Part shown: positions 39,142 through 49,904 of the stretch, piece after piece
Layout of the letters: every line of letters starts with the position of its first letter
Position numbering within the stretch: position 1 is the first letter of the stretch
Assembly: GCA_947452235.1 (NCBI GenBank)
Contig: CANGBK010000001.1
Coordinates: 1-64,000, forward strand
Direction: 5' to 3'
DNA length: 64,000 bases
Source of the DNA: Micrococcales bacterium
Lineage (GTDB): Bacteria; Actinomycetota; Actinomycetes; Actinomycetales; Microbacteriaceae
Position numbers and translations under genes: made by a program
The notes under the pieces: generated by a model
What the model was told of the DNA's origin: nothing
What the model saw: the letters and a program-made list of their open reading frames with translations, nothing else
The model's database searches: none

Positions 39142-41055
39142 ATGGCCCAAGTCTCAAGAGACGATATTCGTAACGTAGCTATTGTTGCTCACGTTGACCA
39201 CGGTAAGACCACTTTGGTTGACGCCATGCTTCGTCAAACAGGTTCATTCGGTGATCACGCCAACTTGGGTGAGCGCATCATGGACTCAGGGGATCTTGAG
39301 CGCGAAAAGGGTATTACTATCCTTGCTAAGAACACTGCTATCTCTTACAAGGGCCCTAGTGCTGATGGTAAAGAAATCACCATCAACGTTATTGACACCC
39401 CAGGTCACGCTGACTTCGGTGGAGAAGTTGAACGTGGTCTATCGATGGTTGACGGCGTTGTTCTTCTTGTTGACGCTTCTGAAGGTCCGCTACCTCAGAC
39501 TCGTTTCGTTTTGCGTAAGGCTTTGGAAGCTAACCTGACGGTTATCTTGCTAGTAAACAAGACTGACCGTCCTGATGCTCGTATTGATGAAGTTGTTGAA
39601 GAGACTCACGACTTGCTTTTGGGTCTTGCCTCAGACATTCACGAAGATGTTCCAGATCTTGATGTTGATGCAATCTTGGACCTTCCAGTTATTTATGCTT
39701 CTGGTCGTAATGGTCGTGCCAGCCTAAACAAGCCTGCCGATGGAACTCTTCCAGACAACGAAGACCTTGAGCCGTTATTCGCTGCTATCTTGAAGCACAT
39801 CCCAGCACCGGTTTATGACGATGAAGCTCCTTTGCAGGCTCACGTTACTAACCTTGATGCTTCACCTTTCTTGGGTCGTCTTGCACTTCTTCGTATCTTC
39901 AATGGAACTATTCGTAAGGGCCAGCAGGTCGCTTGGGTTCGCCAGGATGGCACCACTCAGAATGTGAAGATTACGGAACTTCTAAAGACCAAAGCTTTGG
40001 ATCGATTCCCAACAGACTCAGCAACTGCGGGTGACATTGTTGCGGTTGCCGGTATTGAAGAGATCACCATCGGTGAAACTCTTGCAGATCCAAATGACAT
40101 TAGAGCACTACCGCTAATCAAAGTTGATGACCCTGCTATCTCTATGACCATTGGTATTAACACTTCACCTATGGCTGGTCGTGTTAAGGGAGCCAAGGTT
40201 ACCGCTCGTTTGGTGAAGGATCGTTTGGACCGTGAACTTATCGGTAACGTATCTATCAAAGTTTTGCCAACTGAACGTCCTGATGCTTGGGAAGTTCAGG
40301 GACGTGGTGAACTTGCTCTAGCCATCTTGGTTGAGCAGATGCGTCGTGAAGGTTATGAACTAACCGTTGGTAAGCCTCAGGTGGTCACCAAGAAGATTGA
40401 TGGCAAGCTCCACGAGCCAGTTGAAGATCTAACCATTGACGTTCCAGAAGAGTTCTTAGGTGCTATGACCCAGTTGCTTGCTGCTCGCAAGGGTCGCATG
40501 AAGAACATGGTTAACCACTCAACCGGTTGGGTGAGAATGGAATTCCTTGTTCCATCTCGTGGTCTTATCGGCTTTAGAACTGAGTTCCTAACTTCAACCA
40601 AGGGAACCGGAATTGCTAACGCCATCTCAGCAGGCTACGAGCCTTGGGCTGGAGAAATTGTTACCCGAACTAACGGTTCGCTTGTTGCTGACCGTGCTGG
40701 TGTTGCAACACCGTTCGCGATGATTGCACTGCAAGAGCGTGGATCGTTCTTCGTTGAGCCAACCAGTGAGGTTTATGCAGGAATGGTTGTTGGTGAGAAC
40801 TCTAGAGCTGATGACATGGATATCAACATCACTAAAGAGAAGAAGCTAACTAACATGCGTGCATCTTCATCTGATGAATTCCAGGCGCTAACTCCACCTA
40901 AGAAGCTTTCTTTGGAAGAGTGTTTAGAGTTCGCTAGAGAAGACGAGTGTGTTGAGGTTACTCCTGAAGCAACTCGTATTCGTAAGGTTGAGCTTGACCC
41001 AACTCTTCGTGCCAGATTACTAGCTAACAAGAAGCGTGCAAACGAAAACGCTTAG
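39142..41055 (+). CDS. typA: Ribosome-associated GTPase TypA/BipA
   Basis: 'AHVDHGKTTLVDAMLRQTG', 'EREKGITILAKNTAI', 'RGLIGFRTEFLTSTKGTGI'. Confidence 0.96.
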   Translation: MAQVSRDDIRNVAIVAHVDHGKTTLVDAMLRQTGSFGDHANLGERIMDSGDLEREKGITILAKNTAISYKGPSADGKEITINVIDTPGHADFGGEVERGLSMVDGVVLLVDASEGPLPQTRFVLRKALEANLTVILLVNKTDRPDARIDEVVEETHDLLLGLASDIHEDVPDLDVDAILDLPVIYASGRNGRASLNKPADGTLPDNEDLEPLFAAILKHIPAPVYDDEAPLQAHVTNLDASPFLGRLALLRIFNGTIRKGQQVAWVRQDGTTQNVKITELLKTKALDRFPTDSATAGDIVAVAGIEEITIGETLADPNDIRALPLIKVDDPAISMTIGINTSPMAGRVKGAKVTARLVKDRLDRELIGNVSIKVLPTERPDAWEVQGRGELALAILVEQMRREGYELTVGKPQVVTKKIDGKLHEPVEDLTIDVPEEFLGAMTQLLAARKGRMKNMVNHSTGWVRMEFLVPSRGLIGFRTEFLTSTKGTGIANAISAGYEPWAGEIVTRTNGSLVADRAGVATPFAMIALQERGSFFVEPTSEVYAGMVVGENSRADDMDINITKEKKLTNMRASSSDEFQALTPPKKLSLEECLEFAREDECVEVTPEATRIRKVELDPTLRARLLANKKRANENA

Positions 41056-41849
41056 TTCTTTTTAGGCTTCAGGTATAGCCAGCCAACGATAGCAACATAG
41101 ATTACCCAACTTGCGCTAACCAAAATGGTTGGAGCCGAGTTGAAGCTAATTGTTCCTCGTAGCAGAGTATCCAGAGCACTGCCATCAGTGATTATGCCGG
41201 TTAGGTCGTAGGCAGTTTGATTTAGGAATGGTAGCCAACCTATTTCTTGCAGTTCGCCAACACCATAAGCCAAAATTCCGGCTGCAACGATAATCAGGAA
41301 TAAGCCTGTGTATTTGAAGAACAACTGCAGGTTGAGTTTCACTGAACCTTTGTAAACAAGGTAACCAATAATCGCAGACACTATTAGTCCTAGAGCTGCT
41401 CCTAGTAATGGGTTGGTATCTGGACCGGTTGCTCTTGAAGCGCTCCAGATGAATACTGATGTTTCAATACCTTCGCGAATAACCGCTAGGAAGGCAACCG
41501 CGACCAGGGTGAAGGTCTTTGTGTTTGAGTTATCGACCTGGGCTTGTAGCTTGGACTTCATGAATCGGGACTGTTTAGACATCCAGAAGATCATCCATGT
41601 AACAAAGATCATGGCGGTAATAGATGCAAGTCCGGAGATGAGTTCGTTGGTTCCTTCAGGAACAACAGCAACGAACTCGGCTAGGGCAAAACCAACAGAA
41701 ATAGAGACTAGGACCGCTAAGGCGGTTCCAAAGAGGATTCTTCGGACTGCGTTAGGGGAGCCGGTTTTGAGGGAATATGCGACCAGAATGCCTACGATTA
41801 GAGAAGCTTCTAGGCCTTCTCTTAGGCCAATCAGGAAATTAGCTAGCAC
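41052..41849 (-). CDS. efeU: FTR1-family iron permease (EfeU-like)
   Basis: Paired REGLE-type motifs 'LREGLEASLIVGI' and 'IREGIETSVFIWSA'. Confidence 0.85.
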   Translation of the reverse strand: MLANFLIGLREGLEASLIVGILVAYSLKTGSPNAVRRILFGTALAVLVSISVGFALAEFVAVVPEGTNELISGLASITAMIFVTWMIFWMSKQSRFMKSKLQAQVDNSNTKTFTLVAVAFLAVIREGIETSVFIWSASRATGPDTNPLLGAALGLIVSAIIGYLVYKGSVKLNLQLFFKYTGLFLIIVAAGILAYGVGELQEIGWLPFLNQTAYDLTGIITDGSALDTLLRGTISFNSAPTILVSASWVIYVAIVGWLYLKPKKN

Positions 41850-41962
41850 TCTTGCCTTTCGCGATGGTTATCAGACCACTCGAAGTTAGGGTTACCTAAC
41901 TAAATCTACTACCTGCCTGAAACAAGGTCAAGAGAGGGTATTTCTAAACTAAGGTTTTTCTT

Positions 41963-43093
41963 ATGGCTAAACAAAGATTCACCGCTAAGAAGATCCTGTT
42001 GGTGCATGCGCACCCAGACGATGAGTCATTGCAAACTGCTCACGTGATGGCTGATGCCATCTCTCGTGGTGCTGAAGTTTTTCTGCTAACCCTAACCAGA
42101 GGTGAGCGTGGTCGAGTCAAACTTGAAGAGCTAAAGGCCCTAGAAGCTAACCGAGCTGCCATGGGTGCATTTAGAGCAGGCGAGCTAAAGAATGCTATGG
42201 CAGCTCTTGGCGTGAAGAACTTCAAGTTTGCCGGGACCAGAGCATATCTGGATAGTGGTATGAGAATTGGAAACCTAGGAACACCAACCACTCCAGCCAA
42301 ACTCGATGAAATGTCGCTAACAGCGGTTTCAACTCCGGTAATCGCCGATGACATTCTGCAGGTAATGAGATCTTTCAAACCTGATGCAGTTATTACCTAT
42401 AACTCAAAAGGTGGTTACGGTCACCCGGATCACAAGAAGACTTTCGATGCAACAGCGATGGCTCTACGTCAATTTAGAAAACTAACCGCTGGTCGTAAAA
42501 CTAAGTTCTGGGTTATCGCTGAACCAGGTGAGCGAGCAACAGTTGCTATCGGGGGAGAGAAAACTGCAGAACTCAAAAAAGCAGCCCTTTCAGCTCACGC
42601 TTCACAGGTAACTATCAAGAGAGATACATACTCGGTTGCCGATGGAGTTGAATTTAGATTCGATATGCCAGAGCGTCTAAGGCTAGCTAGCCCAAACGTG
42701 ATGCCTTGGTTCAAGCCGGTCTTTAGAGCGCTATTTGGGTTACCACTTGGATTATTGCTTGGCTATGCAGGTGCTTATGTTCATAACATCCTTGCCGATA
42801 ACGATAGGCACTCACCACTAGGTCTTTACTTGGCTCTCGGTGCAACAGCTTCTATTGCTTTTGGTCTAAGAACTTGGCGTAACTCTCGTGGTGCTCTCTA
42901 TCTTTTGAACGCGGGTATGACTATCGCTATCTGGTTCCTATCTAGAGATCACATATTTGGTGCCTTTATCGCAGATGACAAATATGGCAATCGGTATATC
43001 TGGTGTGCCATGCTGATCTGTGGTTTAGCTGCAGTATTCCCAAGAATTAGTTTCGCCAAATGGCGTGCAAAACGCACCAAGACCCATCTCTAA
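41963..43093 (+). CDS. PIG-L family deacetylase (MshB-like) with C-terminal membrane extension
   Basis: 'LLVHAHPDDESLQTAHVMADA', 'HPDHKKT'; C-terminal TMs; upstream of ferredoxin and dapC. Confidence 0.82.
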   Translation: MAKQRFTAKKILLVHAHPDDESLQTAHVMADAISRGAEVFLLTLTRGERGRVKLEELKALEANRAAMGAFRAGELKNAMAALGVKNFKFAGTRAYLDSGMRIGNLGTPTTPAKLDEMSLTAVSTPVIADDILQVMRSFKPDAVITYNSKGGYGHPDHKKTFDATAMALRQFRKLTAGRKTKFWVIAEPGERATVAIGGEKTAELKKAALSAHASQVTIKRDTYSVADGVEFRFDMPERLRLASPNVMPWFKPVFRALFGLPLGLLLGYAGAYVHNILADNDRHSPLGLYLALGATASIAFGLRTWRNSRGALYLLNAGMTIAIWFLSRDHIFGAFIADDKYGNRYIWCAMLICGLAAVFPRISFAKWRAKRTKTHL

Positions 43094-43127
43094 GTAGATA
43101 ATTGAGTTAGAGAAAAGGACATTTGAA

Positions 43128-43448
43128 TTGACTTACGTTATCGCCCTACCTTGTGTTGATGTGAAGGACAAAGCTTGTATCGCTGAGTGTCCTGTTGACT
43201 GCATCTATGAGGGTGACCGCATGCTCTATATCCACCCAGATGAGTGTGTTGACTGCGGAGCGTGTGAGCCTGTTTGTCCTGTTGAAGCTATATTCTATGA
43301 AGATGATCTTCCAGCTCAGTGGGCTGACTATTACAAAGCCAACGTTGAGTTTTTCAGTAGCGTAGGTTCACCTGGCGGCGCTGCCAAGATGGGACCTATC
43401 GCTGGAGATCACCCGGTGGTCTCAGCACTTCCACCTCAAGGCGAATAA
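43128..43448 (+). CDS. fdxA: 7Fe/4Fe-4S ferredoxin
   Basis: '[46 protein letters not shown]'. Confidence 0.95.
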   Translation: MTYVIALPCVDVKDKACIAECPVDCIYEGDRMLYIHPDECVDCGACEPVCPVEAIFYEDDLPAQWADYYKANVEFFSSVGSPGGAAKMGPIAGDHPVVSALPPQGE

Positions 43449-43449
43449 C

Positions 43450-44562
43450 ATGTTTGATCGTTTGCCAGAGTATCCTTGGCAAAAACTCAAACCTTACGAA
43501 GCCATCGCACGTTCAAATCCAAAAGGCATAGTTGATTTATCTGTTGGCTCTCCAGTTGACCCAACCCCAAAGATTATTCAAGATGCTCTCGATTCCGCAA
43601 CTAACGCACCGGGGTATCCAACAACAGCAGGTTCAGCTGAGCTTAAAGAAGCGATTGTTTCTTGGTTTAAAAGAAGAAGAAATGTTGAACTAACCACCGA
43701 TCAGGTTTTCCCAACTATTGGCTCTAAAGAAATGATTTCTTTTCTTCCTTTGATGTTAGGCCTTGGCCCCGGTGATGTTGTGATTCAACCAAGAGTTGCA
43801 TACACGGCTTACGTTGTTGGTGCTGCTTTGGCTAACTGTGAAATTATCAGTGAAGATGATCCAGAGAAATGGCCAGCAAACACCAAGCTGGTTTGGATTA
43901 ACTCACCAGGTAACCCTGATGGAAAAGTTTTAGATGTTGCAAACTTTGCTAAAGCAGTTGCCAAGGCTCGTGAACTAGGTGCTGTTTTAGCATCTGATGA
44001 ATGCTACGCAGAACTTGGTTGGGGAAGATGGTCTGATGAGATCATCCCATCAGTTTTAGACCCGAGAGTTTGTGGTGGTTCTCACGAGAATCTTCTAGCT
44101 TTCTATTCTTTGTCTAAGCAATCAAACCTCGCTGGTTACCGAGCAGCTTTTGTTGCAGGAGATGCCAAGCTTGCTAAAGGTATAGTGAACCTCCGTATGC
44201 ACTCGGGTTTGATTATGCCTGCACCGGTTCAGAAAGCGGTCACTGTTGCGCTAGGAGACGATGAGCATGTCCAGATCGAGCGTGAGATTTACCGCAAGCG
44301 TCGTGAAGTATTGCTTGAAGCAGTTAAGGCTTACGGCTTTGAGATAGCGGATTCTGAGGCTGGGCTATACCTTTGGGCGACCCTAGGGGAGAACTGTTGG
44401 GAAACCGTTCAGAAGATGGCTGAACTTGGAGTTCTAGTTGTTCCGGGTGAATTCTATGAAGGTGAAGGAAGTAAGTTCGTAAGATTCTCGATAACTGCAA
44501 CCGATGAGAATATTGCCGAAGGTGCCTCAAGGCTAACTAATGCCCTAGGGTTAAAGCAGTAA
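43450..44562 (+). CDS. dapC: Succinyldiaminopimelate aminotransferase
   Basis: Class I aminotransferase, 'YSLSKQSNLAGYRAAFVAGD'; conserved actinobacterial fdx-dapC order. Confidence 0.88.
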   Translation: MFDRLPEYPWQKLKPYEAIARSNPKGIVDLSVGSPVDPTPKIIQDALDSATNAPGYPTTAGSAELKEAIVSWFKRRRNVELTTDQVFPTIGSKEMISFLPLMLGLGPGDVVIQPRVAYTAYVVGAALANCEIISEDDPEKWPANTKLVWINSPGNPDGKVLDVANFAKAVAKARELGAVLASDECYAELGWGRWSDEIIPSVLDPRVCGGSHENLLAFYSLSKQSNLAGYRAAFVAGDAKLAKGIVNLRMHSGLIMPAPVQKAVTVALGDDEHVQIEREIYRKRREVLLEAVKAYGFEIADSEAGLYLWATLGENCWETVQKMAELGVLVVPGEFYEGEGSKFVRFSITATDENIAEGASRLTNALGLKQ

Positions 44563-44580
44563 ATAAAACAGGAGTAGGCA

Positions 44581-45861
44581 TTGTCAACTGAGAACGACCA
44601 GAAAGTAACCCTTAATTACCCTGGTGGAACTGCGGATTTCCCAATCATTTCATCAACCGATGGTGACTCGGTAATTGACTTCTCTAAACTAAATGCCACG
44701 ACTGGTCTGAACTCTTTCGACATTGGTTTTGTAAACACCGCAAGCACTAGATCCGGTATTACTTTCATTGATGGCGACGAAGGTATTCTTCGTTACCGTG
44801 GTTACCCTATTGAACAGCTAGCTTCACAGAAGAGCTTTGTTGAAACTGCTTACCTTCTAATTTATGGTGAACTGCCAAATGCCCAAGAGCTTGCTCAGTG
44901 GGATGAACGTCTTAGAAGACACACTCTTATCCACGAAGATCTAAAGAACATCTTCCACTCAATGCCGCAGAACGCTCACCCAATGTCTGTTCTTTCGGCT
45001 GGAGTTTCTGCTCTTTCAACTTTCTACCAAGATTCACTAAACCCACACGATGAAGCTCAGGTTGAACTTTCAACAGTTCGTCTTTTAGCCAAGCTTCCAA
45101 CTCTAGTTGCTTATTCACATAAGAACTCTCTAGGTCAAGCACTGCTATACCCGGATAACTCGCTAAGTTATGTTGAGAACTTCATCAGAATGTGTTTTGG
45201 CAACATGGCTGAAGATTACATTCAAAACCCAGTTGTAACCAAAGCACTAGACACGCTTCTTGTTTTGCATGCAGATCACGAGCAAAACTGTTCAACATCA
45301 ACAGTTCGTCTAGTTGGTTCATCGCAGGCTAACTTGTTTGCATCTGTTTCTGCTGGTGTGTCAGCGCTGTTTGGTCCGCTTCATGGTGGAGCTAACGAAG
45401 CTGTTCTGGAGATGCTTGCACACATTCGTGATTCAGGTGAATCAGTTCAGACATACATCAACCGTGTGAAGAACAAAGAAGATGGCGTGAAGCTTATGGG
45501 CTTTGGTCACCGTGTTTATAAGAACATGGATCCAAGAGCGACCATCGTTAAAGCAACTGCAGATAAAGTTCTTGCTGACCTAGGTGTTTCAGATCCATTG
45601 CTAGATATTGCTAAAGAACTAGAAGCAGCAGCCCTAGCCGATGAATACTTCATCTCAAGAAAGCTTTACCCGAACGTTGACTTCTATACAGGTGTTATCT
45701 ACAAGGCGATGGGTTTCCCAACCCGCATGTTCACAGCACTATTTGCTATGGGAAGACTTCCGGGTTGGATTTCTCACTGGCGTGAAATGAACCACGATCC
45801 AGCAACCAAGATTGGCCGCCCTCAGCAGCTATATATTGGTGAACCTAAGCGTTCGCTTTAA
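44581..45861 (+). CDS. gltA: Citrate synthase
   Basis: 'GPLHGGANEAVLEML', 'MGFGHRVYKNMDPRA'; TTG start. Confidence 0.95.
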   Translation: MSTENDQKVTLNYPGGTADFPIISSTDGDSVIDFSKLNATTGLNSFDIGFVNTASTRSGITFIDGDEGILRYRGYPIEQLASQKSFVETAYLLIYGELPNAQELAQWDERLRRHTLIHEDLKNIFHSMPQNAHPMSVLSAGVSALSTFYQDSLNPHDEAQVELSTVRLLAKLPTLVAYSHKNSLGQALLYPDNSLSYVENFIRMCFGNMAEDYIQNPVVTKALDTLLVLHADHEQNCSTSTVRLVGSSQANLFASVSAGVSALFGPLHGGANEAVLEMLAHIRDSGESVQTYINRVKNKEDGVKLMGFGHRVYKNMDPRATIVKATADKVLADLGVSDPLLDIAKELEAAALADEYFISRKLYPNVDFYTGVIYKAMGFPTRMFTALFAMGRLPGWISHWREMNHDPATKIGRPQQLYIGEPKRSL

Positions 45862-47044
45862 TAATCTTCAACTGTTCTTTATAAACAGTTGGGAATAGCA
45901 CCGCAAAGCCGGTAAAGGCTAAAGCTCCCGCAACGATAAAGACTTCACGAACGCCGAAAGCGCCAATCAAGCCACCCGCGATTGACATGGAACCGATGCT
46001 CGCTACAGAAATGATTGCACCAAAGGCTGCAAACACACGTCCCTGAACATCATGCGGTGTTACCTTGATCATCATTCCAACACCGTAGCTGTTGATAGTT
46101 GCGTTACCAACACCAGCAATGAACCAAATAGGAATCATTACCCAGTAGTTAGGGGATAAACCAACACCTAAAGCTGAAATGGATAGAACTCCAAGGCCTA
46201 TACCTAGGAGGTTTAGTTCTGTGCGCATAGAAACTTTCTTGGCTCCAGCAATCACGCTAAAGAGCAAGGTTCCAATCATGAAAGATGATCCAACAACACC
46301 GTAGATAAATGCGTTGGCATGCATGATGTTCGTCACGAGGAAAATATCCCCCACGTTCACAACACTCATGCAGAACACCATTGCAAAAACCAAGATCACA
46401 AGCGAACGCAGAAGAGCATTCTTCATTAGGAAGCGGAAACCTTCCATAACTTGAGTCTTCTCACCTTCTTTGAGGGCTTCTGGTGCATGGTTGACGCCAA
46501 CAATGAAAGGTAGAAGGGCAATCATGGTTGTGAAGAAACCATCGATTGCAAATGTCCAAACAAAGCCTGTTGCCTGAACCAAGAATCCAGCAACGATAGG
46601 CCCAGTCAAACTGGCTATCGAGAAATAAGTTTGAATGGTTCCCATGGCACGGCCAAAGTCATCCTTGGTTGCCAGTAGTGGGGTTAACTTTCCCCAAGTA
46701 GGACCAATCACTGAAGCGCAAGTATTTGCTATGAACAACAAAACTAAAATGGCCCAGGTGTCTAGTCTCTGGGTTTGGGCAAACACGGCTGCACCACCGA
46801 TTACCGAAAGAATCGGAATTACTTGTTTAGTGCTGAAACGATCTGCAATGGTTCCAGCCCAAGGAGCAAAGACGATGGAAGGTAAAGTTCCAACGATAAA
46901 CAATGCAGCAACAGCTGCTGGTCCTTTATCTTTTTCTCTGAAAACTAATGTGAAGAGGGTTAGCTCTGAACCGAGCATCGAAAAGGCCCTGGCTATAGCC
47001 ATGGTTTGGATTTTTGACCACTGTGTCTTTGTTGGTTCAATCAT
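45845..47044 (-). CDS. MFS transporter (enterobactin exporter/MFS_3-like)
   Basis: 12-TM pattern, 'APWAGTIADRFSTKQVIPI'. Confidence 0.85.
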   Translation of the reverse strand: MIEPTKTQWSKIQTMAIARAFSMLGSELTLFTLVFREKDKGPAAVAALFIVGTLPSIVFAPWAGTIADRFSTKQVIPILSVIGGAAVFAQTQRLDTWAILVLLFIANTCASVIGPTWGKLTPLLATKDDFGRAMGTIQTYFSIASLTGPIVAGFLVQATGFVWTFAIDGFFTTMIALLPFIVGVNHAPEALKEGEKTQVMEGFRFLMKNALLRSLVILVFAMVFCMSVVNVGDIFLVTNIMHANAFIYGVVGSSFMIGTLLFSVIAGAKKVSMRTELNLLGIGLGVLSISALGVGLSPNYWVMIPIWFIAGVGNATINSYGVGMMIKVTPHDVQGRVFAAFGAIISVASIGSMSIAGGLIGAFGVREVFIVAGALAFTGFAVLFPTVYKEQLKIIKANA

Positions 47045-47062
47045 TTGACCAGTTTACTTTTG

Positions 47063-47629
47063 CTAGTTGGCCAACCAGTAAACAATCGTGTCACCGTAGG
47101 ATTTCTCTTCGGTAACGGATAATCCTTCAGGCAGGCTTGGTTGTTCTGATCTGCTGGATCTTTCAAGAACAACCACAGCATCCTTGTTTAGTACCTCAAC
47201 CAGCTTGCTAAGTACAGCTGATATAGCCTCGTTGTCAACTTCATATGGCGGGTCAATAAAAACTAGGTCAAAACGGTCTCCGCAGTGCTCAAGGTATTGG
47301 GCAACGCTTCTACCCTCAGCTCTGATATCTGCATCCAGATCTTCTTTTTGCAGAGCACTCTTTACCATTCTCATGTTGGTGATAATTCCACCTAGAGCCT
47401 GCTTGTGTTGTTCAACTAGAACAACTTTCTTTGCTCCACGACTGGCTGCCTCAAGTCCTAATGCACCGGTACCTGCGTAAAGATCCAAAACCTCTGCATT
47501 TTCGATTAGGTTTAGTGCTGCTAGCCGGTTATAGATGCTTTCGCGGATACGGTCGCTAGTTGGTCTTGTGACTTTGGCTGGGGAAGCTAAAGTTCTGCTA
47601 CCAGCGATGCCACCAATAATTCTCGTCAT
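47063..47629 (-). CDS. rsmD: 16S rRNA (guanine(966)-N2)-methyltransferase
   Basis: 'MTRIIGGIAGSRTLASPAKVTRPTSDRIRESIYNRL', 'VFIDPPYEV'. Confidence 0.93.
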   Translation of the reverse strand: MTRIIGGIAGSRTLASPAKVTRPTSDRIRESIYNRLAALNLIENAEVLDLYAGTGALGLEAASRGAKKVVLVEQHKQALGGIITNMRMVKSALQKEDLDADIRAEGRSVAQYLEHCGDRFDLVFIDPPYEVDNEAISAVLSKLVEVLNKDAVVVLERSSRSEQPSLPEGLSVTEEKSYGDTIVYWLAN

Positions 47630-47660
47630 AGTGTGGCTAGCCTAACTTAGATAAGTTCTC

Positions 47661-49820
47661 TTGGAAGATTTAACCATGCTGTTACCAACAACTCCGCTAG
47701 ATAGGCTCTTAGGCGATAAAACCGCCAAGAGCCTGGCTAAGCATTTGGAGTTAGTGACTGTTGCTGATTTGTTGCAGCATTACCCAAGAAGATATTCATC
47801 TAGGGGAGAGCTAACCAGCATCAATGAGATACCGATCGGTGAAGCAGCCACTTTGATTGCCGATGTCGTTGATGTGAATGAACGAAGGATGAAAGGTAAA
47901 GCTGGTTCCATCCTTGAAGTGAAGATCACCGATGGTAAAGGCTTTGTTACAGCAACCTTTTTCAACCAGGCTTGGCGTAAACAAAAACTAACTCCAGGAA
48001 CCAGAGGTCTTTGGGCTGGCAAGATCGGAAGTTTCAACGGCAAGTTGCAGCTTTCTCACCCTGACTATGCCTTATTCAACGACGAAATTGAGGATGAGGT
48101 TGCTAAGGCTTGGGCAGAGTTACCTATCCCTATCTATCCCGCAACATCAACCTGCACAACCTGGATGATTCAAAGATCTATGCGAATCATCTTGGATCAA
48201 CTACCTGAACTTGATGATGAGATTCCAGCTGAACTGATTGAAGCTGAAGGATTGCTGCCACTAACTAAAGCCATCAAACTTGTTCATCAACCAAATAACT
48301 TAAATGAAGCTCAAGCGGCTATAAAGACTTTGAAATTTCATGAAGCCTTCATGCTTCAGGCAACACTTATCAAAACTAGGTTAGAGACTAAACATCAGCA
48401 CTCTTCGGTTCGTGAAGCTAAAGCTAAAGGAATTCTTGAGAGCTTTGACAAGGCTTTGCCCTTTGAGTTAACTGAGAAGCAAGTCCTCATCGGTAATGAA
48501 ATAGCTAAAGATATGGCCAGTGGTCATCCAATGAATAGGCTGCTGCAAGGTGAAGTTGGTTCAGGTAAAACATTGGTTGCGGTTAGAGCAATGATTACGG
48601 TTGCTGAAAGCCAAGGTCAATCAGCCTTACTAGCTCCAACAGAAGTGTTGGCTAGTCAGCACTACCAGTCAATTCAAAAAACTTTAGGGGAGAGCTTAGC
48701 TAAAGAGCTTGGGCTGACTTTGCTAACCGGTCAGATGAGTCAACCTGAACGAAAGAGTGCGATGCTGGCTATCGTCTCTGGGAAAGCAAAGATCATTGTT
48801 GGTACTCATGCATTATTTGCTGAGAAAGTTGAGTTCTTTGATTTGGGTTTGATTGTTATTGATGAGCAGCATCGCTTTGGTGTTGAGCAAAGAGAAGCTC
48901 TAAGACTTAAAGGTAAAACAGCACCTCATGTTCTAACCATGACAGCAACGCCTATCCCTAGAACTCTTGCTGTAACAGTATTTGGTGATTTGGATATCTC
49001 AATCCTTGATCAACTACCTAAAGGTCGCCAAGCGATCACCTCGCACGTTGTAACGGATAGCCAGCCAGCACTTGTAGCAAGAGTGTGGCAAAGAATTGCT
49101 GAAGAGGTTGCTAACGGTAGACAGGCCTTTGTGGTTTGTCCAAGGATTGATGACTCTGATGATCACAAGGAACTACTTGATCCAGAAAGCGAACACGAGA
49201 GTAAGCGACCTTTGGCTGCAGCTGTTTCAGTTGCTAAGAGCCTTCAAGCCAATCCTTACCTGAAGGATCTTCGTATCGGCTTGTTGCACGGTAAACAATC
49301 AAGTGAAACTAAAGCAGAGGTGATGGCAAGCTTTGCTAACAAAGAACTTGATGTCCTAGTTTCAACAACGGTCATTGAGGTCGGTGTTGATGTTCCTAAT
49401 GCCACCACCATGGTCATTTTAGATGCAGATAGATTTGGCGTTTCTCAGCTCCATCAACTCAGAGGTCGTGTTGGCCGTGGTGGATTACCTGGTCTATGTT
49501 TACTGCTCACCTCTGCAGAGGAAGATAGCCCAGCAATGGAAAGAGTCAAAGCGGTTGCTGCAACTAATGATGGGTTCAAGCTAAGTGAAATCGATCTAGA
49601 ACTAAGACGTGAAGGTGATGTCTTAGGTTCAACTCAATCAGGAGGTAAATCGAGTTTGAAACTGCTTAGAGTTCTTCGCGATCAGGAACTGATTCAGAAA
49701 GTTAGAGAACAGGTCCAGGCTATTTATGACCAAGACCCAACCCTTGAGAAGCACCCAGGGCTAGCAAATGCTCTATTAGCCCAAGATAAAGCCAACGGGG
49801 ACTTTCTAACGAAGTCGTAA
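47661..49820 (+). CDS. recG: ATP-dependent DNA helicase RecG
   Basis: 'LLQGEVGSGKTLVAVRAM', 'VIDEQHRFGVEQREALR', 'QLRGRVGRGGLPG'. Confidence 0.95.
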   Translation: MEDLTMLLPTTPLDRLLGDKTAKSLAKHLELVTVADLLQHYPRRYSSRGELTSINEIPIGEAATLIADVVDVNERRMKGKAGSILEVKITDGKGFVTATFFNQAWRKQKLTPGTRGLWAGKIGSFNGKLQLSHPDYALFNDEIEDEVAKAWAELPIPIYPATSTCTTWMIQRSMRIILDQLPELDDEIPAELIEAEGLLPLTKAIKLVHQPNNLNEAQAAIKTLKFHEAFMLQATLIKTRLETKHQHSSVREAKAKGILESFDKALPFELTEKQVLIGNEIAKDMASGHPMNRLLQGEVGSGKTLVAVRAMITVAESQGQSALLAPTEVLASQHYQSIQKTLGESLAKELGLTLLTGQMSQPERKSAMLAIVSGKAKIIVGTHALFAEKVEFFDLGLIVIDEQHRFGVEQREALRLKGKTAPHVLTMTATPIPRTLAVTVFGDLDISILDQLPKGRQAITSHVVTDSQPALVARVWQRIAEEVANGRQAFVVCPRIDDSDDHKELLDPESEHESKRPLAAAVSVAKSLQANPYLKDLRIGLLHGKQSSETKAEVMASFANKELDVLVSTTVIEVGVDVPNATTMVILDADRFGVSQLHQLRGRVGRGGLPGLCLLLTSAEEDSPAMERVKAVAATNDGFKLSEIDLELRREGDVLGSTQSGGKSSLKLLRVLRDQELIQKVREQVQAIYDQDPTLEKHPGLANALLAQDKANGDFLTKS
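49799..49820 (+). repeat. 22-bp repeat copy 1 (recG 3' end)
   Basis: GGACTTTCTAACGAAGTCGTAA; 19/22 identical to 51942-51963. Confidence 0.8.
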
Positions 49821-49904
49821 CAAGCAGCATTCGTAAGATTAATTGTCCCCATTCGGTGATATGTTTCTAGTGAATTTTATTCTTGAAGTTAATTAGGGGG
49901 AATT

